Assembly (NCBI GenBank): GCA_029239635.1
Contig: JARBUN010000011.1
Coordinates: forward strand, 1 to 57,141
Direction of reading: 5' to 3'
Source of the DNA: Microbacterium sp.
GTDB lineage: Bacteria; Actinomycetota; Actinomycetes; Actinomycetales; Microbacteriaceae
Length of the DNA stretch: 57,141 nt
Shown here: positions 43,623 to 54,100 of the stretch, in pieces
Numbering within the stretch: position 1 is the first letter of the stretch
Layout of the letters: every line of letters begins with the position of its first letter
Program-made: the position numbers and the translations under genes
Notes under the pieces: model-generated
What the model was told of the DNA's origin: nothing
The model's database searches: none
Seen by the model: the letters and a program-made list of their open reading frames with translations, nothing else

Positions 43623-44489
43623 ATGACGACGACGCGACGACGCGTGGTGATCAGCACCGACGCGGCGAACGAAGCCGACGATCAATTCGCGATCGTCCAC
43701 GCCCTCCTCTCCCCCGTGCTCGACATCGTCGGAATCGCCCCCGCGCATTTCGGTGCCCCGGGCTCGATGCAGAGGAGCCGGGCCGAGGTCGACCGTCTTT
43801 TGGCCCTGCTGGACCGCCCGGATGCGATCGTCCGCGACGGCACCGACCGCGCGCTCGACGACGAGACCACGGCGCGACCGTCGGCGGCATCCGATCTCCT
43901 CCTCGCCGCGAGCCTCGAGGGCCCGGTCACCGTGTGCGTGCTCGGACCTCTCACCGACATCGCCTCGGCGCTCTTGATCGACCGTGACTTCGCGCACCGC
44001 GACGTCACGGTGATCTGGATCGGCGGACCCCCCTACGACGGCATCGAGGCCGTGTACGGACCCGAGTACAACCTCAACAACGACATCGCGTCGGCCAACG
44101 TCGTCTTCGACTCCGAGATCGCCCTCTGGCAGATTCCGATGCCGGTGTACACGCACGTCGGCGTCGGCCAGGCCGAGCTCGACCGCCGGGTACGCCCGCA
44201 CGGGGAGATCGGTGCCTACCTCGCGCAGACGGTGCTCGAATACAACGAGGCCAAGCCGGGTTTCGCCGCGGACTTCCGCTCGCTCGGCGACTCCCCGGCG
44301 ATCGCAGTGGCCCTCAACCCGTTCGGGGCGGTCTGGCGCCGGCGCCCGCGCCCCCGGTTCACCGACGACGCGCTCATGACGACCGGGGCGGGAACGGGAC
44401 CGGACGTGCGGGTCTGCGAACAGGTGGACACGCGGTATCTGCTCGAGGACTTCTTCGCCAAGATCGCCGCTCACGCGGCCCGCGCCTGA
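43623..44489 (+). CDS. nucleoside hydrolase-like protein
   Basis: The 288-aa protein shows the calcium-binding N-terminus of the inosine-uridine nucleoside hydrolase fold as ISTDAANEADDQFAIVHALL (usual form DTDxGxDD), followed by VTVCVLGPLTDIASALL and the EYNLNNDIASA segment. The first Asp pattern is altered: DAANEADD, with Ala-Asn where DPG is common. In sugar loci such proteins may cleave N- or C-glycosides other than nucleosides. It is divergent from the ABC importer and probably co-regulated. Confidence 0.85.
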   Translation: MTTTRRRVVISTDAANEADDQFAIVHALLSPVLDIVGIAPAHFGAPGSMQRSRAEVDRLLALLDRPDAIVRDGTDRALDDETTARPSAASDLLLAASLEGPVTVCVLGPLTDIASALLIDRDFAHRDVTVIWIGGPPYDGIEAVYGPEYNLNNDIASANVVFDSEIALWQIPMPVYTHVGVGQAELDRRVRPHGEIGAYLAQTVLEYNEAKPGFAADFRSLGDSPAIAVALNPFGAVWRRRPRPRFTDDALMTTGAGTGPDVRVCEQVDTRYLLEDFFAKIAAHAARA

Positions 44490-44575
44490 GGGGCGACGGC
44501 ATCCGTCGCCGTGGTCACATGCCAGGACGGAGAGCGAGCGCCGCCGCCGGAAGCACCGAGGACTAGCCTCGAACC

Positions 44576-46327
44576 GTGACCGAACCCCTCCTCATCGTGG
44601 TGGCCGGTGTCGTCGTCGTGGCACTGGTGACGGTGATCGCGCCCCGATTCAACGTCGCGGGGCCCCTCGTGCTCATGGCCATCGGGCTCGCCGTGAGCCT
44701 GCTGCCGTTCTTCCCCCCGTTCGTGCTCGACCCCGAGGTCATCCTCGTGGGGGTGCTCCCCCCGCTGCTCTACTCGGCGGCGGTGCAGCTCCCGGCCATC
44801 GAGTTCCGCCGGGACTTCGCGCCGATCGCGGGGCTGTCGGTCCTCCTCGTGGTGCTCAGCTCGGTGGTGCTGGGACTGTTCTTCTGGGCCGTCATCCCCG
44901 ACGTCGGTCTCGCCCTCGGCATCGCGCTCGGGGCCATCCTGAGTCCCACGGATGCCGTGGCCACCTCGATCGCGAAAAGGCTCGGCATCGCCCCGCGCGT
45001 CGTCACCACCCTCGAAGGCGAGAGCCTGCTGAACGACGCCACCGCGCTGGTGCTGCTGCGTACCGCGGTGGCGGCTCTGGCATCCGGGTTCGCGTTCGGA
45101 GACGCCGTCGGCAACTTCGCGTGGGGTGTCATCCTCGCCCTGGTGTTCGGCGCGCTCGTCGGCTGGGGCAACCTGCGCGTGCGCGAACGGGTGACGAACT
45201 CGGCCGCCAACACCGCGCTCAGCTTCACCGTTCCGTTCATCGCCTACCTGCCGACGGAACACCTCGGCGGGTCGGGACTGGTGGCGGCGGTCGTCGCCGG
45301 GATCGTGACGGGCCAGGGCGCCGCGCGACGATTCACGCCCGAGCAGCGGCTGAGCGATCGCGTCAACTGGCGCACGATCGAGCTGCTCCTCGAGGGAGGC
45401 GTCTTCCTCGTCTTCGGGCTCGAGCTGAAAGACATCGTCACGAGCAACCTCCGCGAGAACGAGGGCCTCTGGCATGGCGCATGGCTCGCGCTGTCGGCCC
45501 TCGGGATCGCCCTCGCCGTCCGCGCCGTGTACGTCGCGGGACTCATCTGGGTCCAGGGGCGGCGCAGCCGGACGATGGCACGGCACCGCTGGCGGATGGA
45601 TGCCGCTCAGGAACGCCTCGACCGCTTCGAGGACGCGGTCCACAACGACCCCACGAGCCTGTCTCGACCCGTGGAGGATCCGGCCCGCGCCGCTCGCCGC
45701 ATCGGGTGGATGCGCTCGCGCATCACCCGGACGGTCGCCGACCTCGACTACTACCGCGACACGCCCCTGGGCTGGCGGCACGGCGTCGTGATCGTCTGGG
45801 CGGGGATGCGCGGAGTCGTCACCCTCGCGGCCGCGCAGACGCTCCCGCGCGACGGCGTCACCGATCGCCCGCTGCTGATCTTCGTGGCGTTCCTCGTCGC
45901 GTTGCTGAGCCTCGTCCTGCAGGGCGTCACGCTCCCCGCCGTCGTGCGCGCGGTCGGCCTGGGCGGCGAGGGCGGTGAGAGACCCTCGCGCGAGGAACAG
46001 CGCTCCCTGGACGCGGAGCTTCGGGATGCCGCGGTCTCGGCGCTGCAGTCGGGCTCTCTCACGCGTCGCGAGGGGGAGAGCTTCCCCGCCGACATCATCG
46101 AACGGGCAGGCGCACGGCTGACCGAGCCGCCCGACGAGGAGGCGACGACGCGCGTACGAGACCTCCTGCAGTTGCGTCTCGCCTCGATCGAGGTCATGCG
46201 CAAGCGCCTCAACGACCTCGCGAACGACGGTCGATACAGCACGGCGGCCCTGCGCCATGCCCTCGCCGAGCTGGACGCCGATCAGATCAGCCTCGAACTG
46301 CGCATCGACGACGAGGACGACGACTGA
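44576..46327 (+). CDS. Na+/H+ antiporter, CPA1 family
   Basis: The 583-aa protein has about 12 helices in its first 410 residues, with the ion-site motifs GAILSPTDAVATSIAKRLG and LEGESLLNDATALVLLR of NhaP/NHE-type exchangers. A cytoplasmic tail of about 150 residues is charged and helical. It trades protons for sodium or potassium and supports pH and salt balance. The GTG start has TAGCCT exactly 6 nt upstream (44564-44569), a leaderless promoter arrangement. Confidence 0.93.
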   Translation: MTEPLLIVVAGVVVVALVTVIAPRFNVAGPLVLMAIGLAVSLLPFFPPFVLDPEVILVGVLPPLLYSAAVQLPAIEFRRDFAPIAGLSVLLVVLSSVVLGLFFWAVIPDVGLALGIALGAILSPTDAVATSIAKRLGIAPRVVTTLEGESLLNDATALVLLRTAVAALASGFAFGDAVGNFAWGVILALVFGALVGWGNLRVRERVTNSAANTALSFTVPFIAYLPTEHLGGSGLVAAVVAGIVTGQGAARRFTPEQRLSDRVNWRTIELLLEGGVFLVFGLELKDIVTSNLRENEGLWHGAWLALSALGIALAVRAVYVAGLIWVQGRRSRTMARHRWRMDAAQERLDRFEDAVHNDPTSLSRPVEDPARAARRIGWMRSRITRTVADLDYYRDTPLGWRHGVVIVWAGMRGVVTLAAAQTLPRDGVTDRPLLIFVAFLVALLSLVLQGVTLPAVVRAVGLGGEGGERPSREEQRSLDAELRDAAVSALQSGSLTRREGESFPADIIERAGARLTEPPDEEATTRVRDLLQLRLASIEVMRKRLNDLANDGRYSTAALRHALAELDADQISLELRIDDEDDD

Positions 46328-46398
46328 CCCTCCCCGCGGAGGAAGAACACGGCATGTCGGACGACGCCCCGTGCGGCACAATGGAGACGGAGGTTTCC

Positions 46399-46869
46399 AT
46401 GAGCGATCCGATCCCGACGACGACGTCACCCGCGGATGACGCCGGGACCGGCGCGGTGCCCGTCGAGCATGCCGCGGCCGAATGCCCGAAGTGCTTCACC
46501 GAGTTGCAGAGCGACCGCGACTGGTGGCGCGCCCGACCCGCCGGGTCCCGCCTCGTGGGCTTGGTGGTGTCGCGGAGCGGGATGCCGAGCGTCGTGCAGC
46601 AGCGCGAGGACCTGACCCGCTTCGGCGTGCCGATCGAGGGGTTCCGTCACCCGGCGCCCGAGACGCTCGAGGGATGGACCGCCCGCCTGGATCGCTTCTT
46701 CGGAACGCTCACCCGTGGCGATGTCCTCGTGGTGACCAGCGCGCACTCCCTCGGCCTCACGCGCGACGACGAGACGCGCGCCATCGCCGACCTGCGTCGG
46801 CGCGGGGTCATCGTGAAGGTGCTGTCGCACGGCGAGCGGCACCTGCATGACGCGGTCGCTCCGCTCTGA
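46399..46869 (+). CDS. resolvase-fold-like protein of unknown function
   Basis: The 156-aa product starts at the ATG at 46399, which has GGAGG 5 nt upstream; ATG 46354 has no such site. After a flexible 20 residues comes CPKCF and then a region that recalls serine-recombinase catalytic domains: VGLVVSRSGMPSVVQQREDL, LDRFFGTLTRGDVLVVTSAHSLG and DDETRAIADLRRRGVIVKV. The usual catalytic Arg/Ser set is not complete: the active-site Ser position is uncertain and there is no DNA-binding tail. A regulatory or defunct recombinase descendant is possible. Confidence 0.7.
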   Translation: MSDPIPTTTSPADDAGTGAVPVEHAAAECPKCFTELQSDRDWWRARPAGSRLVGLVVSRSGMPSVVQQREDLTRFGVPIEGFRHPAPETLEGWTARLDRFFGTLTRGDVLVVTSAHSLGLTRDDETRAIADLRRRGVIVKVLSHGERHLHDAVAPL

Positions 46870-46949
46870 CGGGACGCCTCGCTCGGGCGGGCCAGCGGAG
46901 GGGTGAGCGCCCGACGCCGGGCGCCGAAGCCGTCACGGCGGATGCCCTC

Positions 46950-49289
<2,340 letters not shown>

Positions 49290-49411
49290 GGGCGCCTCCT
49301 CGGGGTCGTCCCAGTGTGGCGGACACCTCCGACATTCGCGACGCCTCCGGCCGCCGCCGCGTCCTTGCGCGGGCCGGGCCGAGCGGGTGCGCCGCGCGGT
49401 TCAGGAGACGA

Positions 49412-49445
49412 CGGTGCCCCCGCAGACGGATCTGCGGGGGCACCG
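49412..49445. terminator. terminator of the DEAD-box helicase gene
   Basis: A perfect 15-bp stem (49412-49426 with 49431-49445, arms CGGTGCCCCCGCAGA) with loop CGGA lies just after the helicase stop on the minus strand. The following bases are not T-rich. Confidence 0.8.
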
Positions 49446-49455
49446 ACGGAGAGGA

Positions 49456-51003
49456 TCAGCCCTGGGCGCGACGGTTCGTGCGCGGGGTGCGGGCGCCGAC
49501 GACCATGCCGGTCGTGGGAGCGCCGGATGCCGAGCGGCCGGCGCCCTGCGGACGAGCCGTGCCCGCGCCGGCGCGCTGCGTGCCACCGGCGCCCTGGCCG
49601 CGGCCCGCGCCGGAGCGCTGACCGCCGCGTCCGCCCTGGGGAGCGCGGCCGGCGGCCGGAGCGTCGGATGCCGGGGCACCCGCACCGCGGCGACGCCCGC
49701 CGCCGCCCTGCGCGCCGCCGCGGCTCGAGGGCTGCTGGCCCTCACCGCGCGCCGCGCGCTTGCGCTGCGCGTTGGCGCCCTGCGAACGTCCGCCGCCCTG
49801 GGGCTGCGCGATGATGGGCTCGGGCTTGACGTACGGGGCGACCTCGCCGACGAGGGCGACGACCTCGGGCGAGGTCGGGGTCACCGGGGTCGGCGTGGCC
49901 GTGATCTTGGCTTTGCGGAGGATGTCGAGGGTGTCGCGACGCTGCTCGGGCAGCATGATCGTGACGACGTCTCCGGCCGAGCCCGCGCGCGCGGTGCGAC
50001 CCGAGCGGTGCAGGTACGCCTTGTGCTCGACGGGCGGGTCGACGTGCACGACCAGCTCGACGCCGTCGACGTGCACACCGCGGGCGGCGACGTCGGTGGC
50101 GACGAGCACCTTCGCGCGGCCGTCGCCGAACGCGGCGAGGTTGCGGTCACGGGCCGGCTGCGAGAGGTTGCCGTGCAGATCGACCGCCGGGATGCCCGCC
50201 GCGGTCAGCGTCTTCGCGAGCTTCTTGGCCTGGTGCTTCGTCCGCATGAACAGGATGCGACGGGCCGTGCCCGAAGCGAGCGTCTGCACGAGGCGGTTCT
50301 TCGCGTCGGCGTCGGCCGGGGCGAAGACGTGGTGGGTCATCGCGGCGACGTGCGAGTGCGCCTCGTCGACCGAGTGCAGCACCTCGTTGCGGAGGAAGCG
50401 CTTCACGAGCTTGTCCACGCCGTTGTCGAGCGTCGCCGAGAACAGCAGGCGCTGGCCGTCGGCGGGCGTGCGGGCGAGCAGGCGCGTGACACCCGGGAGG
50501 AAGCCGAGGTCGGCCATGTGGTCGGCCTCGTCGAGGACGGTGATCTCGATGTCACCGAGGTTCGCGAAGCCCTGGCCGATGAGGTCTTCGAGGCGACCGG
50601 GGCAGGCGACGAGGATGTCGACGCCGGCGTTGAGCGCGTCGACCTGACGCTTCTGGTTCACGCCGCCGTAGACGGTCGTGGTGACCAGACCGAAAGGCTG
50701 GGCGAGGGGCTTGATGACCTCGTCGATCTGGTTGGCCAGCTCGCGGGTGGGGGCGAGCACGAGCGCGCGGGGCTTGCGGCCACGGCGACGATCGGTGCTC
50801 GCGGCGAGGCGGGCGACGAGCGGCAGCGAGAAGGCGAGGGTCTTGCCCGAGCCGGTCTTGCCGCGGCCGAGCACGTCGCGCCCGGCGAGGGTGTCGGGCA
50901 GGGTGTCAGCCTGGATCGGGAAGGGCTCGTTCTTGCCCTGCGCGGCGAGAACGTCGATGAGGGGGGCGGGCACGCCGAGGTCGGCGAAAGTCTGGGACGT
51001 CAT
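49456..51003 (-). CDS. DEAD-box RNA helicase
   Basis: The 515-aa enzyme unwinds RNA with ATP, as in ribosome assembly, mRNA decay or cold adaptation. Motifs in order: F and Q motifs at the N-terminus (TFADLGVPAPLIDVL, PFPIQADTLP), motif I GRGKTGSGKT, PTRELANQI, motif II VLDEADHM, motif III FSAT, and motif VI HRSGRTARAG. From about residue 400 the protein is Gly/Arg/Gln/Ala-rich and disordered, typical of RNA-binding tails. AGGAG lies 6 nt before the ATG. The 242-bp upstream gap probably contains a long leader. Confidence 0.93.
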   Translation of the reverse strand: MTSQTFADLGVPAPLIDVLAAQGKNEPFPIQADTLPDTLAGRDVLGRGKTGSGKTLAFSLPLVARLAASTDRRRGRKPRALVLAPTRELANQIDEVIKPLAQPFGLVTTTVYGGVNQKRQVDALNAGVDILVACPGRLEDLIGQGFANLGDIEITVLDEADHMADLGFLPGVTRLLARTPADGQRLLFSATLDNGVDKLVKRFLRNEVLHSVDEAHSHVAAMTHHVFAPADADAKNRLVQTLASGTARRILFMRTKHQAKKLAKTLTAAGIPAVDLHGNLSQPARDRNLAAFGDGRAKVLVATDVAARGVHVDGVELVVHVDPPVEHKAYLHRSGRTARAGSAGDVVTIMLPEQRRDTLDILRKAKITATPTPVTPTSPEVVALVGEVAPYVKPEPIIAQPQGGGRSQGANAQRKRAARGEGQQPSSRGGAQGGGGRRRGAGAPASDAPAAGRAPQGGRGGQRSGAGRGQGAGGTQRAGAGTARPQGAGRSASGAPTTGMVVGARTPRTNRRAQG

Positions 51004-51245
51004 GAATACTCCTGCCGCGGCGCACGCGCGCACGGCGGTTCGGGATGCCGCGATGCTGCGGCTGCATGGGCGAAGGCGCCGGGTGGCGCATCCGTTCGCC
51101 GTGAAGGTCAAAGGCCCGAGAGGAAGGGGCCGGTGCGTTCGACGACGCGGGGAGCGAGAGCTCCGCCGACAAGTCTAGCGGGTGAGGGGCCGTCTCCGTC
51201 GCGCGGGGGATTCGCTGCCGCGTCGCCTCTCGTAGCGTCGACGGT
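51004..51245. promoter_or_regulatory. gap between the helicase and the 45-aa gene
   Basis: This divergent gap should contain the helicase promoter and leader (minus) and the promoter of the small gene (plus, TAGCGT at 51233-51238). I see no RNA gene or strong dyad in it. Confidence 0.35.
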
Positions 51246-51383
51246 ATGGACATCTCCTCGATGATCATGGGCGCGGCGATCGCGTCCGTCGCCTGGATCG
51301 CCTTCTATCCGTGGGCGCAGATGCGTCGCCTCCGCGAGATCGACGCGAAGAACGTCGCCGAAGACGGGGAGGCCGAGCGCTAG
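51246..51383 (+). CDS. 45-aa single-span membrane protein
   Basis: An ATG at 51246 opens a 46-codon frame: one hydrophobic segment (MIMGAAIASVAWIAFYPW at about 6-23) followed by a charged tail (RRLREIDAKNVAEDGEAER). Codon use is fully GC3-rich like the host. TAGCGT ends 7 nt before the ATG, which suggests leaderless expression. The function is unknown. It is below common length cut-offs and easily missed. Confidence 0.65.
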   Translation: MDISSMIMGAAIASVAWIAFYPWAQMRRLREIDAKNVAEDGEAER

Positions 51384-51428
51384 GTGTAGTTCCCCGGGAG
51401 GTTGCGAACGTGGGCGCGAGGGCTGCAA

Positions 51429-51860
51429 TCAGCGCAGGAGGAGTTCAGCTGCGGCGGTGAGATGTTGATGCAACTCCGCGCGCTCGCTCTCGGTGAGCGC
51501 AGGGGTGTGGGCGGCAAGAGCCGAGTCGAGAGAGTTGCCTGCTCGCTGCATCATTGCCTTGCGCGCTGCCGTGCTGAGTTCGATGCGGACCTTCCGGCGG
51601 TCCCGCGGGTCGGCGCTCACTGTGATGGCATCTTCGATCGCAGCGGCGTGGACGATTCGCGAGACGAGGCTCTGCGCGAGCCCGGTTCGTGCGGTGATCT
51701 CCGCGATCGATGCGCCGGGGTTGCGTGCGACGTCTTCGAACACTGCTAGCTGGCCGGCATTGACGCGATCGTTCCCGACGTTGCCGGTCGCGTCCAGCGC
51801 GATCTCCCGCAGCATTCGAGCGAGACGGTGAAGTTCGGAAGCGCGCATGACCTCATTCAA
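51429..51860 (-). CDS. MarR family transcriptional regulator
   Basis: The 143-aa (or 139-aa from ATG 51848) protein has the MarR winged helix: QLAVFEDVARNP, ASIAEITARTGLAQSLVSRI as the recognition helix, and the wing DAITVSADPRDRRKVRIEL. It is divergent from the membrane-protein gene, with two palindromes between them. One palindrome touches the TTG at 51860, so ATG 51848 is the better start. It most likely represses itself and the neighbour and responds to a small ligand. Confidence 0.88.
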   Translation of the reverse strand: MNEVMRASELHRLARMLREIALDATGNVGNDRVNAGQLAVFEDVARNPGASIAEITARTGLAQSLVSRIVHAAAIEDAITVSADPRDRRKVRIELSTAARKAMMQRAGNSLDSALAAHTPALTESERAELHQHLTAAAELLLR

Positions 51861-51897
51861 TCACTGGTGATAGATTTCATCCCATCACTAGTGATTG
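51858..51897. promoter_or_regulatory. tandem MarR operators
   Basis: Two palindromes, ATCACTGGTGAT (51860-51871) and ATCACTAGTGAT (51884-51895), are centred 24 bp apart. The outer parts CAATCACT and AGTGATTG also pair across the whole 40 bp. They lie between divergent genes, as expected for sites of the adjacent MarR protein. Confidence 0.8.
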
Positions 51898-51911
51898 AAA
51901 AGAGGTGTGCG

Positions 51912-52433
51912 ATGCATTGGGACTGGGGCGTAGCGAACCAGGTGGTCGACGACGTGATCATCACGGTGGGAATCGCAGTTCTCATCGTGCGACAGTTCAT
52001 CTGGAGATCGACGCAACTGCATCGGATGCTTCGGTTGCCTGTAGCGATCATCGCTGCCGGACTGGTCTACCTGGTCATCGAGCTCTGGGGCGGGCTCCGG
52101 TGGGTGCCGGCGGACTGGATCATCATCGGTGAACTGCTTCTGGTCGCGGTGACGGGAACGATCATGGGATATGTCACCCGCTTCCGCACGGTCGACGAAC
52201 ACCTCCAGTACAAACTCATCCCCGTCGGGGTCTGGCTATGGGCCTTGTTCATCCTCATTCGCGTCGGATGCTTCTATCTGGCATCTACCCTCGGAGCGAA
52301 CCTCGCCGAGGCCACCGGCCTGATCCTCCTCTCGTTCGGCACCAACCGACTTGCCGCGATCGTGATCGTGCGACGGCGCGCCGAGAAGATTCTCGCCTCC
52401 GCACCGCGCGATGTTGAGGAGAACGCCTCATGA
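51912..52433 (+). CDS. membrane protein controlled by the MarR regulator
   Basis: The 173-aa protein has about five predicted helices (for example VIITVGIAVLIVRQFIW, LPVAIIAAGLVYLVIEL, WIIIGELLLVAVTGTIMGY, WLWALFILIRVGCFYLA) and a short charged tail. It resembles DUF1453/CcdC-like membrane proteins in layout, but I cannot assign a function. I chose the ATG at 51912 with AGAGG upstream. Its stop overlaps the transposase ATG (ATGA at 52430-52433). Confidence 0.75.
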   Translation: MHWDWGVANQVVDDVIITVGIAVLIVRQFIWRSTQLHRMLRLPVAIIAAGLVYLVIELWGGLRWVPADWIIIGELLLVAVTGTIMGYVTRFRTVDEHLQYKLIPVGVWLWALFILIRVGCFYLASTLGANLAEATGLILLSFGTNRLAAIVIVRRRAEKILASAPRDVEENAS

Positions 52434-53431
52434 CCCACGCGAACGCTCCGTTCACTCCCGAGGGCCGACGCCGGCTCGCGCAACTGATCGTCGATGACGG
52501 GTGGGGTGTTCGCCGCGCCGCGGAACGCTTCCAGTGTTCCCCATCGACCGCATCGAAGTGGGCTGCGCGCTACCGCCAAGGCCTACCGCTCACGGATAGA
52601 CACTCGAAGCCGAAAACCTCACCCCGCCGCACGATGCAACGCACCGAGCGGCGAATTGTCGCGCTGCGCTTCACGCGCAGGTGGGGTCCGCACCGTATCG
52701 CGTATCACCTGGGGCTGCATCGATCCACGGTCGGTCGGGTCCTCAGCCGGTACCGGATGCCGAAGCTCGCGAATGTTGATCACGCGACCGGGCTACCGGT
52801 GCGTCAACCGAAGCCGAGGCGCTACGAGGTCGCGGCGCCCGGTCAGCTCGTACACGTGGACATCAAGAAGCAGGGCAAGATTCCCGACGGCGGTGGATGG
52901 CGTGTCCACGGGCGCGGATCCACGCAGGCGAGGAAGACCGACGTCGCGCGCGGCAAGGCTGCGCGGGCCGGTGCGGCCGGCTCACGCGGCTACCGGTACC
53001 TCCACCATGCTGTCGATGACCACTCCCGGGTTGCGCACTCCGAGATCCTTGATGATGAGCGCAAAGAGACCGCGGCCGGGTTCTGGAGACGTGCGAACGC
53101 CTTCTTCGAGGGGCTCGGCGTGACAGTGACCGCGGTGATGACTGACAATGGCGCCTGCTACCAATCACACGCGTTCGCCGCCGCACTCGGCGAGAACATC
53201 AAGCACAAGCGGACCAAGCCTTACCGGCCGCAGACCAACGGGAAAGTCGAACGGTTCAACCGCACCCTCGCCGACGAGTGGGCATATTCGAAGCCCTACA
53301 CAAGCGAAGCCGAGCGAGCCGCCGCCTACGAGACCTGGCTCCATCACTACAACCACCACAGGCCCCACACCGGCATCGGCGGAGAAACCCCTTCGGCCCG
53401 CGTCCACAACGTCACGGGGAAATACAGCTAG
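52430..53431 (+). CDS. IS481-family transposase without visible terminal repeats
   Basis: The 333-aa protein has an N-terminal helix-turn-helix (GVRRAAERFQCSPSTASKW), a second HTH (HRIAYHLGLHRSTVGRVL) and an rve integrase core with the DDE acids in LVHVDIKKQG, VMTDNGACY and NGKVERFNRTL. The frame is complete. The start overlaps the preceding stop by 4 nt with GAGGAG 8 nt upstream. Only 11 bp separate its end from the tag gene. No inverted ends or target duplication could be found within the available space. Confidence 0.85.
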   Translation: MTHANAPFTPEGRRRLAQLIVDDGWGVRRAAERFQCSPSTASKWAARYRQGLPLTDRHSKPKTSPRRTMQRTERRIVALRFTRRWGPHRIAYHLGLHRSTVGRVLSRYRMPKLANVDHATGLPVRQPKPRRYEVAAPGQLVHVDIKKQGKIPDGGGWRVHGRGSTQARKTDVARGKAARAGAAGSRGYRYLHHAVDDHSRVAHSEILDDERKETAAGFWRRANAFFEGLGVTVTAVMTDNGACYQSHAFAAALGENIKHKRTKPYRPQTNGKVERFNRTLADEWAYSKPYTSEAERAAAYETWLHHYNHHRPHTGIGGETPSARVHNVTGKYS

Positions 53432-53442
53432 GCGGCCACGCG

Positions 53443-53898
53443 CTACCCCGCGGGGCGGGGAGAGGTCGCGCGCCAGCACCCCGCGACGTGATCGTCCACC
53501 ATGCCGGAGGACTGCATGAGCGCGTACATCGTGGTCGGTCCGACGAAACGGAAGCCGCGGCGACGCAGCTCCTTGCTCATCGCGGTCGATTCCGGCGTCA
53601 CGGCGGGCACCTCGGCGAAGGTGCGCGGCGGCTCGTGCGTCGCCGGGGCGAACGACCACAGGAGGGCGTCCAACTCGCCCGCGGTCATACCCGCCACGAT
53701 CGTCGCGTTGCCGATCACGGCCTCGATCTTTCCGCGGTGGCGGATGATGCCGGCATCCTGCAGCAAGAGCTCGACGTCGTCGGGACCGAACGCGGCGACG
53801 ACCGCCGGATCGAAGCCGTGGAACACCTCGCGGAAGCGCGGGCGCTTGCGCAGGATCGTGATCCACGCGAGGCCCGCCTGGAAGCCCTCGAGGCTCAT
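53443..53898 (-). pseudogene. tag: 5'-truncated DNA-3-methyladenine glycosylase I
   Basis: The frame matches Tag from LFEKMSLEGFQAGLAWITI to the C-terminus (WSFAPATHE, GFRFVGPTTMYALMQSSGM, DHVAGCW), and the glutamate of LEGFQAG is kept. The first 25 or so residues of the family, which hold the zinc ligands Cys and His and the YHDxEWG motif, are missing. Upstream of LFEK the frame is unrelated sequence, and the first usable start is the ATG at 53898. An ATG at 53930 is out of frame. Tag removes 3-methyladenine from DNA; this copy has probably lost activity. Confidence 0.75.
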
Positions 53899-53994
53899 CT
53901 TCTCGAACAGCCGGTCACGAGATCGTTCATGCCCACAGGTTACGGGTGGCCTCCGACACGGGCCCGCGGCGGCCGGTCCGCGCACCGCGCCCGC

Positions 53995-54074
53995 GCCACC
54001 GGAACAGGGGACGCCACCGGAACAGGCCGCAACGCGCGCCAGCGCCCTGTTCTCGACGCATCCCCTGTTCTCGG
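53995..54074. repeat. intergenic dyad repeat, copy B
   Basis: Two exact copies of GCCACCGGAACAGG (53995 and 54013, 18 bp apart) are followed by CCCTGTTCTCG (54045-54055) and CCCCTGTTCTCG (54062-54073), so the left pair is inverted relative to the right pair. The layout and much of the sequence match 25255-25328. It lies between the truncated tag gene and the peptidase E remnant. Confidence 0.65.
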
Positions 54075-54100
54075 CGCGTCTCCGCGCCGCGTCCGCCGCG

